Source: an uncultured Oscillospiraceae bacterium | GTDB lineage: Bacteria; Bacillota; Clostridia; Oscillospirales; Acutalibacteraceae | Assembly (NCBI GenBank): GCA_900540305.1 | Contig: UQFL01000051.1 | Coordinates: forward strand, 1 to 13,254 | Direction of reading: 5' to 3' | Length of the DNA: 13,254 bases | In this document: positions 5,256-13,207 of the stretch, one piece after another | How positions within the stretch are numbered: the stretch's first letter is position 1 | How the letters are laid out: each line of letters starts with the position of its first letter | Notes under the pieces: model-generated | What the model saw: only the letters and a program-made list of their open reading frames with translations | Databases searched by the model: none | What the model was told of the DNA's origin: nothing | Program-made: the position numbers and the translations under genes

Positions 5256-7697
5256 GTGGCTAATTCATCTAAAAACATTAAGCAAAAAATTTCTAATGTA
5301 ACTAACTATTGGAACTCTCCCCCTGAGGGCAGATATATGCCTTTTAAGGAGATTGTTTCATATGCGGGCGGAGGTATAGGTGTTAAATTCCTTGCTGTTA
5401 TGGCAACGAATATGATCCTTTCCGCTACGAATGTATTGATTGGTAACACACTTGGTGTTGATCCGATTGATATGTATATTATGTATTTTATTTCTGTTCT
5501 CGTTAATATTCCGCTTTCAGGAATCAGAGCTAATATTATTGATAATACGAGAAGCCGAGAAGGTAAATACAGACCTTACATAGTTAAAATGGGTATCCCC
5601 AGCGCAATTGTTACGATTTTGTTTGTATGGTTCCCGTATAATCAGTTCGGTGCGCTTTTCGGCGAGGGTACTATTTTCGGAAAAAGTAAAGCATATGTTG
5701 TAACTTGTACGCTTATTCTTATATTTAACTTTATTCAGAATTTCTTCTATTATTTCTTCTCAGAGGCGTATGATAACCTCATTCATGTTCTTTCTCCAAA
5801 CACTCAGGAAAGAGCGGATGTATCTACAATTAAAGGCGTTGTTTATTCACTTGCTCCGTCAATTCTTAACCTTGCAATGCCTATTTTTGCTCAGCTCTTT
5901 ACAAATAACAATATGTACGATATCAGACTTTACAGATATATTTATCCTCCTCTTGCGATACTCTCTGTAATTCTCAGCATTGTTGTATATGTTAACACAA
6001 AGGAAAAGATTGTTCAGGCAAAGACTCATGTTATCCAAGTTAAATTTATGGATTCATTGCGTGAAGTACTCCGTAATAAGTATTTCTGGGTAATCGCAAT
6101 GGCTACATGGCTTGGTTTCCTTGAATCTTCAATGACAGTTGTTCTCGGCTGGCTTTATAACTACGGTGGAATTTGTAACGGTTCAACCTATTCTCTTATC
6201 ACTCTTGTATGTCAGAATGCAGGTCTTGTGGGTATGCTTCTTGCTCCGTTTGCAATCAGAAAGTGGGGCAAAAGATTTGTTCTTATCGGCACAAATGTGC
6301 TTAACATAGTGTTTATAGCATTAATGTTCCCCGTTGTAAGAGTTATCGATATGTCGGGAACAAGCACAAGTGCACTTGATACATGGATTCCTCTTATTCT
6401 TCTTGTTGTTTGCTACTGGATGAATAACCTTATGAACGCATTTATGCAGATTCTTACCCCATCAATAAATGCGGATATTAGAGATTATCAGCAGTATATC
6501 AGCGGCGAGCGAATTGACGGTATGTTCTCTACAATAACTGCTATCGGCGGACTTATTACTGTTGCAAGCAGCGGTGTTGTTAACCTTCTTTATAATAAAT
6601 TCGGTATTAATGTTGAAACTGCAGAGCGTGTTATGAACGACCCTGAAGTTATGAACAAAGTGCTTAGAAACGGCTCAGTAGTAAAAGATGTTATTGAAGC
6701 AGCAGATACCTCAAGCATTACATATTTCTCACTTTACAGCAGCGATATTCTTCAGACCATTTGCGGAGTTTTGATTCTTGCTTCTATTGTGGGTGCGTTT
6801 ATTAATGTTGTGCCTTATTTCTTCTATGACTTGACCGAGCTTAAACAGCAGGGTGTTATTAGAGTATTAAAAATCAGAGCTTTCTTCGAAGACTTCGGCA
6901 ACAACAATCTTGATGATGAGAATCTTGTTGAGGTTATTGAGATGATTGAGGACGCTCAGGTATTAATCAATGAAGAGGTTCAGAAAGAATCTAAGGAAAA
7001 TATTAAGAAAGCAAAGGCATCAAAAGACTCTCAAAAAATAATTGAAGCTAAAGAAGAATACAAGAGAATTAAAGAGAGAAATCTTGATATTAAGCTTGCT
7101 CCCTATGTTGTAAACGAGATTAACAGATTCAATACTGAATTAGGTAAGATTCAGATTGCAGACGCTCAGATGATTTATGACAGAGGACTTGAGGGCCTTG
7201 AAAAAGTTTCTGTTGAAGAGCTTAGAAAAAGTCTTGCTGAAGCTAAGAGACTTCCAAAATCTACTCAAGAAGAAAAAAAGCTTCGTAAATATAAGATTGA
7301 CTTTGCTCGTACACGCCTTACAGCAAGAAAGTATCAGAATAAGTATTACAGCGAAACTAATAAAATCGCTACACCTGATTATACAGAGCTCAATGAGCTT
7401 TATCAGTATGATAACGCGCTTGCAGATAAGGAAGAAGAGATTTATCAGAGAATGAATGAGGCTAAGCTCAACAGCGATAAAGAAGCTTATAACAAATGCA
7501 AGCAGGATGCTAAAAATATCAAAAATGATATTAAAGAGCTTAATAAAAAGATTAACGCTGAGCAGAACAAGCATGTAAGCTACAACCGTTCTGCAAAGGC
7601 TTATCTTGACGCAGTTAGACTTCTTAAACAGGCAGAAAATTATACTCATATTGAAGAGATAAGAGAGCGTTATAAGAGTATAATTGAAACTGCGTAA
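5256..7697 (+). CDS. GPH-family MFS sugar:cation symporter with long coiled-coil tail
   Basis: An 813-residue transporter. Residues about 30-525 form about 12 membrane helices of the glycoside-pentoside-hexuronide symporter family. The cytoplasmic loop NTRSREGKYRPYI (97-109) and the GERIDGMFST segment (417-426) are family hallmarks. Family members average about 450-500 residues. This one adds about 290 (525-813) that are rich in Lys, Glu and Asn and predicted helical or coiled-coil, with no membrane segment and no recognisable PTS IIA motif as in LacS. The substrate is probably L-arabinose or an arabinoside, judging from the three downstream genes. The start is GTG 5256, preceded by AGGGG at 5242-5246. 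It lies 27 bp after the sialidase gene and 20 bp before the kinase gene, so it is in one operon. The role of the tail is unknown. Confidence 0.88.
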   Translation: MANSSKNIKQKISNVTNYWNSPPEGRYMPFKEIVSYAGGGIGVKFLAVMATNMILSATNVLIGNTLGVDPIDMYIMYFISVLVNIPLSGIRANIIDNTRSREGKYRPYIVKMGIPSAIVTILFVWFPYNQFGALFGEGTIFGKSKAYVVTCTLILIFNFIQNFFYYFFSEAYDNLIHVLSPNTQERADVSTIKGVVYSLAPSILNLAMPIFAQLFTNNNMYDIRLYRYIYPPLAILSVILSIVVYVNTKEKIVQAKTHVIQVKFMDSLREVLRNKYFWVIAMATWLGFLESSMTVVLGWLYNYGGICNGSTYSLITLVCQNAGLVGMLLAPFAIRKWGKRFVLIGTNVLNIVFIALMFPVVRVIDMSGTSTSALDTWIPLILLVVCYWMNNLMNAFMQILTPSINADIRDYQQYISGERIDGMFSTITAIGGLITVASSGVVNLLYNKFGINVETAERVMNDPEVMNKVLRNGSVVKDVIEAADTSSITYFSLYSSDILQTICGVLILASIVGAFINVVPYFFYDLTELKQQGVIRVLKIRAFFEDFGNNNLDDENLVEVIEMIEDAQVLINEEVQKESKENIKKAKASKDSQKIIEAKEEYKRIKERNLDIKLAPYVVNEINRFNTELGKIQIADAQMIYDRGLEGLEKVSVEELRKSLAEAKRLPKSTQEEKKLRKYKIDFARTRLTARKYQNKYYSETNKIATPDYTELNELYQYDNALADKEEEIYQRMNEAKLNSDKEAYNKCKQDAKNIKNDIKELNKKINAEQNKHVSYNRSAKAYLDAVRLLKQAENYTHIEEIRERYKSIIETA

Positions 7698-7717
7698 ACA
7701 TCAAATTCGAGGTGCGC

Positions 7718-9295
7718 ATGGAAACATATAAATTAACAGGAAAAGAAACACTCGGCGTAGAGCTTGGCTCAACGAGAATTAAAGCAGTTCTCATTGATGA
7801 AAATTGTAAACCTATTGCCTCCGGCGGCTATAATTGGGAAAACAGTTTTGTAAACGGTTATTGGACATATAGCTTAGATGAGGTTTGGAAGGGTATCCAG
7901 GTGGCATATTCAGAACTTAATAATAAGATTTTGGATATGTGCGGTTGCAGAATTGAGACTCTTTCAGCAATAGGTTTTTCAGCAATGATGCACGGCTATC
8001 TTCCGTTTGACAAGAACGGCGAGTTACTCACTCCTTTTAGAACATGGAGAAACACTACTACTTCACAGGCGGCAAAGGAACTTACGGAACTTTTCGGTTT
8101 CAACATTCCGCAGAGATGGAGTATTGCGCATCTATATCAAGCTGTTCTTAATAATGAGGAACATATTAAATACATTGATTTCATTACAACACTTGCAGGA
8201 TATGTGCATTGGAAACTTACAGGTGTAAAAGCTGTTGGAATAGGTGAGGCATCCGGTATTTTCCCGATTGACAGCGACAATAATTGTTATAATGCTGAAA
8301 TGCTTTCAAAATTCTCAGAACTTGAAAAAATAAAAGATATGCCTTGGAATGTAGAGGAGGTTTTGCCCGATGTTCTTTTGGCAGGTGTTTCGGCAGGCTG
8401 TCTTACTGAAGAAGGCGCTTTGCTTCTTGATCCAAGCGGTACTCTTAAAAGCGGAATTATGCTTTGTCCACCTGAGGGCGACGCAGGTACAGGTATGACT
8501 GCTACAAACAGCGTCAGAGTTAAAACAGGCAATGTTTCTGCGGGTACTTCGATTTTCTCAATGATTGTGCTTGAAAAACAGCTTTCCAAAGTATATGAGG
8601 AAATAGACCTTGTAACAACGCCGACAGGAAAGCCTGTTGCAATGGTGCACTGTAACAACTGTTGTACAGACCTTGATTACTGGGTGAATGTTTTCTATGA
8701 ATTTGCTCAGAAGTCCGGCAGTAATATTTCAAAGCCTCAGGTATATGACATGCTTTATAACGAGGCTTTGAGTGCTGATAGTGACTGCGGCGGTGTAATA
8801 AATTATAATCTTTTTTCGGGAGAACCCGTTTCGGGTCTTGAAGATGGATTACCTATTTTTGCAAGAACAAGAAACAGCAAATTTAATCTTGCTAATTTCT
8901 TTAGAGCGCAAATATATTCAACTATGGCTACACTTAAAATCGGTATGGAAATTCTTGAAAAAGAGAATGTTCAGATTGATTGTATTATGGGCCACGGCGG
9001 TTTGTTTAAAACTCCCGTTGTAGGGCAGAAACTTATGGCAGGAGCGCTTAATTCACCCGTAGCTGTTATGGAAACAGCAGGAGAGGGCGGCGCTTGGGGC
9101 ATTGCTGTGCTTGCTAAATTTGCTGCTGATAATTCAAATCTTTCACTTGAAGATTATCTTGATACAGTTGTTTTCAAAGATTGCGCAAAGTCTGTTATAA
9201 ATCCTGATTTCGAGGATGTAAGCGGATTTGAGAAGTATATGAAGTTATATAAAGACGGTCTTGCAGTTGAAAAAACGGCAATTCAAAGCTTATAA
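7718..9295 (+). CDS. FGGY-family sugar kinase, probable L-ribulokinase
   Basis: A 525-residue FGGY carbohydrate kinase, full length. The N-terminal ATPase-fold phosphate motif is LGVELGSTRIKA (about 12-23). A substrate-side FSAMMHGYLPFD segment follows. The likely catalytic base Asp255 is in EGDAGTGM, and the C-terminal nucleotide-binding region GHGGLFKTP is at about 425-433. It is placed directly before araA and araD, so phosphorylation of L-ribulose to L-ribulose-5-phosphate is the missing step it should supply. It does not look like classical AraB (no GTDSVRA-type start) and is closer to xylulokinase-like proteins. It may be of the non-orthologous AraK type described in Clostridium acetobutylicum. 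ATG 7718 has GAGG at 7709-7712; an in-frame GTG at 7712 overlaps that site and is rejected. Confidence 0.87.
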   Translation: METYKLTGKETLGVELGSTRIKAVLIDENCKPIASGGYNWENSFVNGYWTYSLDEVWKGIQVAYSELNNKILDMCGCRIETLSAIGFSAMMHGYLPFDKNGELLTPFRTWRNTTTSQAAKELTELFGFNIPQRWSIAHLYQAVLNNEEHIKYIDFITTLAGYVHWKLTGVKAVGIGEASGIFPIDSDNNCYNAEMLSKFSELEKIKDMPWNVEEVLPDVLLAGVSAGCLTEEGALLLDPSGTLKSGIMLCPPEGDAGTGMTATNSVRVKTGNVSAGTSIFSMIVLEKQLSKVYEEIDLVTTPTGKPVAMVHCNNCCTDLDYWVNVFYEFAQKSGSNISKPQVYDMLYNEALSADSDCGGVINYNLFSGEPVSGLEDGLPIFARTRNSKFNLANFFRAQIYSTMATLKIGMEILEKENVQIDCIMGHGGLFKTPVVGQKLMAGALNSPVAVMETAGEGGAWGIAVLAKFAADNSNLSLEDYLDTVVFKDCAKSVINPDFEDVSGFEKYMKLYKDGLAVEKTAIQSL

Positions 9296-9308
9296 AGGAG
9301 AAAATCAT

Positions 9309-10781
9309 ATGGCTATTAAAGATTATGAATTTTGGTTTGTGGTAGGAACACAGTTCCTCTACGGTGAAGATATATTTGAAACAATCAATTCTCACGCTTC
9401 TGAAATGTGTGAGGAATGGAGCAAAAAGATGCCTTGCGCAATAAAGGCTGTGCCCTGTGTAAAAACATCTTCTGAAATTCTTGATGTTATGAGAAAGGCA
9501 AATTCTGATGAAAAGTGCGCAGGCGTTATCACTTGGATGCATACTTTTTCTCCGTCAAAAGCGTGGATTGCAGGATTTTCAGAACTGAAAAAACCGTTTC
9601 TTCATGTTAATACACAGTATAACCGTGATATTCCGTGGAATGAGATTGATATGGATTTTATGAATCTTAATCAGTCCGCTCACGGAGACAGAGAGCACGG
9701 CTATATTACTGCAAGAATGAGACTTAAGAGAAAAGTTATTGCAGGTTATTGGAAAGATGAAGCTTTCCAGAAGAAAATGGAAGTATGGATGAGAGCGGCA
9801 GTCGGCGCTGCTGAGTCTCGAAAGGTTCATGTTCTTCGTATTTCCGATAATATGAGAAATGTTGCGGTAACTGACGGCGATAAGATTGAAGCTCAGATTA
9901 AACTCGGATGGCAGGTAGACCATTACGGTGTTTGTGATGTTATCAGAGAAGTAGAAAATGTTACTGAGGCTGAAATTGACGAGCAGATGGCAGAATATGA
10001 GAAGTATTATACAATGGATACTGATAATATTGATGCTGTTCGTTATCAGGCAAAGGAAGAAGTTGGAATCAAGAAGTTCCTTGAAAAGCATAATTTCAAT
10101 GCTTTCCATACTAATTTCGAGGACCTTCAGGCACTCAAACAGCTTCCCGGCCTTGCTTCACAGGATTTGATGAGACAGGGTTATGGTTTTGGTGCTGAGG
10201 GCGACTGGAAAGTTGCTGCAATGCTTCGTGTTATGAAATGTATGGCTGAGGGTCTTGACGGCGGTACTGTATTTATGGAGGACTATACATATCATTTTGA
10301 ACCGGGTAATGAAATGCTTCTTGGCTCTCATATGCTCGAGGTTTGTCCTACCTGCGCTGCTGAAAGACCTAAAATTCAGGTTCATCCTCTCGGTATAGGT
10401 GACAGGGAAGACCCTGCAAGACTTGTATTCAAGGCGCAGACTGGCAAGGGAATCGTTGTTACTCTTGTTGATATGGGCGACAGACTTCGTATGATTTGTA
10501 ACGATGTTGAATGCAAAGAGCAGGTTAACGATATGCCTAAGCTTCCTGTTGCAGGCGTTTTGTGGAAACCGCTTCCTTGTCTTCAGACTTCTGCTGAAGC
10601 GTGGATTTATGCAGGAGGCGCACACCACAGTGTTCTTTCTTACAGCCTTACTGCTGATAATATGCGTGACTTTGCAGAGATTATGGGCATTGAATTTGTC
10701 CATATTAATGAAAATACAGAAATCAATGAGTTCAGAAAAGAGCTTTTCTATAATGATGTAGCTTATAAACTCGGAATGTGA
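9309..10781 (+). CDS. araA: L-arabinose isomerase
   Basis: A 490-residue enzyme converting L-arabinose to L-ribulose, of typical length (about 500). It starts with the family's EFWFVVGTQFLYGED. The metal-binding residues correspond to Escherichia coli Glu306, Glu333, His350 and His450: here Glu297 (GAEGDWK), Glu324 (MEDYTYHF), His341 (GSHMLE) and His440 (GGAHHS). The first three intervals equal the E. coli spacing. Cytoplasmic, Mn-dependent by family. The ATG at 9309 follows AAAGGAG (9294-9300), which overlaps the kinase stop codon, so translation is probably coupled. The open frame extends back to 9261 inside the kinase gene, but that extension is not family-like. The gap to araD is 13 bp. 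Confidence 0.97.
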   Translation: MAIKDYEFWFVVGTQFLYGEDIFETINSHASEMCEEWSKKMPCAIKAVPCVKTSSEILDVMRKANSDEKCAGVITWMHTFSPSKAWIAGFSELKKPFLHVNTQYNRDIPWNEIDMDFMNLNQSAHGDREHGYITARMRLKRKVIAGYWKDEAFQKKMEVWMRAAVGAAESRKVHVLRISDNMRNVAVTDGDKIEAQIKLGWQVDHYGVCDVIREVENVTEAEIDEQMAEYEKYYTMDTDNIDAVRYQAKEEVGIKKFLEKHNFNAFHTNFEDLQALKQLPGLASQDLMRQGYGFGAEGDWKVAAMLRVMKCMAEGLDGGTVFMEDYTYHFEPGNEMLLGSHMLEVCPTCAAERPKIQVHPLGIGDREDPARLVFKAQTGKGIVVTLVDMGDRLRMICNDVECKEQVNDMPKLPVAGVLWKPLPCLQTSAEAWIYAGGAHHSVLSYSLTADNMRDFAEIMGIEFVHINENTEINEFRKELFYNDVAYKLGM

Positions 10782-10794
10782 GCAGGGTGTTGTT

Positions 10795-11508
10795 ATGCTT
10801 GAAGAATTAAAGGAAAAGGTTTATAGAGCAAATTTACAGCTTGTTGAATATGGCTTAGTTGTTTTAACTTGGGGCAATGTTTCTGAAATTGACAGAGAAT
10901 CAGGACTTTTTGTTATCAAGCCGTCTGGTGTTCCGTATGATAAAATGACTGCTGACGATATGGTTGTTATGAATCTTAAAGGGGAAAAAGTTGAGGGTAA
11001 ATTAAACCCGTCATCTGATACTCCCACACATTTGGCGCTTTATAATTCATTTGATAATATCGGCGGAATCGTTCACACACATTCAAGCTGGGCTTGTTCT
11101 TGGGCACAGGCAGGAAGATATGTGCCTGCTTACGGCACTACTCACGCTGACTTTGCTAACGGTGCAGTTCCGTGCACAAGAGGACTTACTGAGGAAGAAG
11201 TTAAAGGCGAGTATGAACTTAATACAGGCAAGGTAATTGTTGCGGATTTTGAAAAAAGAAATATTTCTCCTGACGAATGCCCCGCAGTTCTTGTTCATCG
11301 TCACGGCCCGTTTGCTTGGGGCAAAGACGCATTTAAAGCAGTTGAAAATGCTTTGATTCTTGAAGAAGTATGCAAAATGGCTTCAAGAACAGAGAGAATT
11401 GCCGCTATGAGTTCTGATTCTAATATCGGAATTGAGCAGTATCTGCTTGATAAGCATTATCAAAGAAAACACGGCGCTAATGCTTACTACGGACAAAACA
11501 ATAAATAA
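10795..11508 (+). CDS. araD: L-ribulose-5-phosphate 4-epimerase
   Basis: A 237-residue class II aldolase-fold enzyme that turns L-ribulose-5-phosphate into D-xylulose-5-phosphate, feeding the pentose-phosphate or phosphoketolase route. Motifs are TWGNVSEID, KPSGVPYDK, SSDTPTH (Asp75), the zinc ligands His94 and His96 (VHTHSSWA) and His170 (HGPFAWG), and Asp119 (HADF). All are offset by one from E. coli AraD. The C-terminus KHYQRKHGANAYYGQ is the family's conserved ending. Length is normal. The ribosome site AGGGTG (10784-10789) precedes ATG 10795. It is the last gene of the operon and is followed by a strong terminator. Confidence 0.97.
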   Translation: MLEELKEKVYRANLQLVEYGLVVLTWGNVSEIDRESGLFVIKPSGVPYDKMTADDMVVMNLKGEKVEGKLNPSSDTPTHLALYNSFDNIGGIVHTHSSWACSWAQAGRYVPAYGTTHADFANGAVPCTRGLTEEEVKGEYELNTGKVIVADFEKRNISPDECPAVLVHRHGPFAWGKDAFKAVENALILEEVCKMASRTERIAAMSSDSNIGIEQYLLDKHYQRKHGANAYYGQNNK

Positions 11509-11511
11509 CAG

Positions 11512-11544
11512 AAAAAACTCCTGCATTTTTTGCAGGAGTTTTTT
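11512..11544. terminator. terminator of the arabinose operon
   Basis: A perfect 14-bp stem (AAAAAACTCCTGCA 11512-11525 with its complement 11531-11544), a TTTTT loop and a six-T tract. The A tract on the left makes it usable from the minus strand as well. Confidence 0.94.
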
Positions 11545-11562
11545 GTTGCAATTTGTATAAAT

Positions 11563-11593
11563 AAAAGCCTAACGGATTAACCGTTAGGCTTTT
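11563..11593. terminator. terminator of the minus-strand dehydrogenase gene
   Basis: A 13-bp perfect stem (AAAAGCCTAACGG 11563-11575 with CCGTTAGGCTTTT 11581-11593) and a 5-nt ATTAA loop. It lies 12 bases past the stop codon of the minus-strand gene, whose transcript would end in TTTT. It may also back up the arabinose terminator from the other direction. Confidence 0.9.
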
Positions 11594-11605
11594 GTGTTTT
11601 AGTGA

Positions 11606-13168
11606 TTATCTTTTGAGGTCATCCCAAGCTACGCCGTCAATGTGGAACAATTCGTCAAAGTCATAACGGTTGTTCTCATCTTTTCTGTGGCTGGGATACC
11701 AAACCTGAGCAAAGAACGGGTTTGTCTTAGCGATTGCATCGTAATCCCAAGCTTTCTGAGGAATGTAGCACTCAGGGCACCAGTGACCGCCGAGAAGGAT
11801 AAGCGCGGGGCTTGCTTCGAATTCAGCACCGCAGTGACCGCATTTCCATTTAAGCTTAGTAGCCATATCGCCCTTAGTCATTGACTCAGAGAGACATTCA
11901 CCACCGCGGAATTTAGCAGCCTGCTTCATATCTTCAATGTCAAGCTCTGATTCCGGCTTGCTCTCATCATAACCGTGATCAAGCTTAAACTGCTCAGCAG
12001 CGCTGTTATCTTTATCAAACTTAATGATTTCAAAGTCTTCCCACTTTTTCGGAATCTTTTCCCATTCTTCTTTAGAGCCATAGTAAGCGCTCATACGAAC
12101 GGGATCGTTTGTTTTAACCCAGTCAAGAGTACCGAAACCGGGAGTTTCAGCTATCTTCTTCATGAACGGCTTTGCGCAAGCTGCAACAAGGTTCTTGGGA
12201 AGATAGCGGGGAATTTTGAAGTAGAATTCAACCTGGTTAGCAAGACGGTTGAAATATTCCTTAACAGGAAGATTCTCACGGAAGTGAAGGAAATCTTCAA
12301 GCTTGTCGCCGTCTGCATAGAACTGACCGTGGAAGTTCTTTGTGATGAACCAGTTAGGCTCAAAGAGTTTTTCAGGGCCTGCAAGACCGAGTGTACCGAG
12401 AAGAAGGCACTCAAACTCATAGTTAGAAATTCTGTATTCTTTACCAGAACCGATGTTGAAGAAGTGATTCCAGAAGTCTGAACCAAGGTGACCTGCAGCA
12501 TCTTCAGTTACAAGGTTGCACATAAGTCTACCTGAGTCTTCAACAGTACACCATTCAAGTACACCGTTGATCGGAACATGGAACATAATGGGATCCATAT
12601 TCTTAAGAATGTTGGGATAAAGAATACCTGACTGACGCATTACAACCCAGTTCTTAATGCCGCTTTCAACGAATGTACGCTCAGCAACAGTCTTAGAAAC
12701 TGCATAGTGGTCATAGATAGAAATTTTAATCGGGTCTCCGCAGCGTCCCCAGTGAATGGGATAGTTACGGCCGCCTGTTTCAGCAACAGTACCTATGTAG
12801 CAAACTTTTACAGCGTCCGGATCGGGCTGTGCAAGAACAGCTTTTACAATGTTCTGAGCTGCGCCGATGTTTGTTTTCTGAGTTCTGTAAGGCTTCCAGT
12901 CAGCAGTGGGGGATACCATACCGCCAACATGAAGAACATAGTCAGAACCTGTTACACCTTCAAGAATTGCGTCATAATCAAGAAGATCGCCCCAAACGAT
13001 TTTTACATTGGGCTTGCTCATAAGAGGTTTAAGCTTTTCTTCGTTCTTAGCGCTTTTTCTTGCAAGCATTTTGATGTTTATTTCGTTGGGCTTTTTGAGC
13101 ATTTCCTGAACGGCTGCCCAGCCCATATTACCGGTACCGCCGGTAATAAAAACAGTTTTCTTTGCCAT
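11606..13168 (-). CDS. extended SDR (epimerase/dehydratase family) with C-terminal zinc ribbon
   Basis: A 520-residue protein. Residues 1 to about 345 are an extended short-chain dehydrogenase. It has the Rossmann motif TGGTGNMG (9-16), GDLLD (60-64) after strand 3, and the catalytic YAVSK (Tyr155, Lys159). The expected reaction is NAD(P)-dependent epimerisation, dehydration or reduction of a sugar-like or isoprenoid substrate; the exact one is unknown. Residues about 345-520 are additional. They carry CGHC (443-446) and CPEC (464-467), a Cys4 zinc ribbon, in a Trp- and Asp-rich tail. ATG 13168 has a strong GGAGG at 13176-13180. The open frame continues upstream to 13222 only because it reads through adapter. 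Codons favour TTC, AAC and ATC more than in the other genes, hinting at high expression. It is convergent with araD, and only about 39 bp of its upstream region is genomic. Confidence 0.87.
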   Translation of the reverse strand: MAKKTVFITGGTGNMGWAAVQEMLKKPNEINIKMLARKSAKNEEKLKPLMSKPNVKIVWGDLLDYDAILEGVTGSDYVLHVGGMVSPTADWKPYRTQKTNIGAAQNIVKAVLAQPDPDAVKVCYIGTVAETGGRNYPIHWGRCGDPIKISIYDHYAVSKTVAERTFVESGIKNWVVMRQSGILYPNILKNMDPIMFHVPINGVLEWCTVEDSGRLMCNLVTEDAAGHLGSDFWNHFFNIGSGKEYRISNYEFECLLLGTLGLAGPEKLFEPNWFITKNFHGQFYADGDKLEDFLHFRENLPVKEYFNRLANQVEFYFKIPRYLPKNLVAACAKPFMKKIAETPGFGTLDWVKTNDPVRMSAYYGSKEEWEKIPKKWEDFEIIKFDKDNSAAEQFKLDHGYDESKPESELDIEDMKQAAKFRGGECLSESMTKGDMATKLKWKCGHCGAEFEASPALILLGGHWCPECYIPQKAWDYDAIAKTNPFFAQVWYPSHRKDENNRYDFDELFHIDGVAWDDLKR

Positions 13169-13172
13169 TTTG

Positions 13173-13180
13173 TTTCCTCC
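13173..13180 (-). promoter_or_regulatory. ribosome binding site fixing the SDR start
   Basis: On the minus strand GGAGGAAA lies 7 nt (from GGAGG) before ATG 13168. It decides the start against the longer adapter-derived frame that begins at 13222. Confidence 0.9.
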
Positions 13181-13207
13181 AAATATGCAAAATATTACAG
13201 TTGATAT

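Noticed and set aside
7140..7649. 169-residue hydrophobic minus-strand frame opposite the transporter tail
   Set aside because: Hydrophobic composition is the expected mirror of Lys/Glu-rich codons on the other strand, not evidence of a membrane protein.
6828..7694. PTS IIA domain in the transporter tail, as in LacS
   Set aside because: The tail is Lys/Glu-rich and helical with no IIA-type phosphohistidine motif or beta-sandwich pattern visible.
9261..9308. N-terminal extension of AraA (16 residues)
   Set aside because: It lies inside the kinase gene and lacks family similarity; the ATG at 9309 has a proper ribosome site and gives the standard AraA start.
9579..10703. Two long minus-strand frames opposite araA (176 and 181 residues)
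   Set aside because: They are antisense to a highly conserved enzyme, have no domain motifs and no ribosome sites in operon context.
12707..13204. 165-residue plus-strand open frame opposite the SDR gene
   Set aside because: It is antisense to a gene with clear Rossmann and YxxxK motifs, has no recognisable domain and ends in the upstream region; it is a shadow frame.
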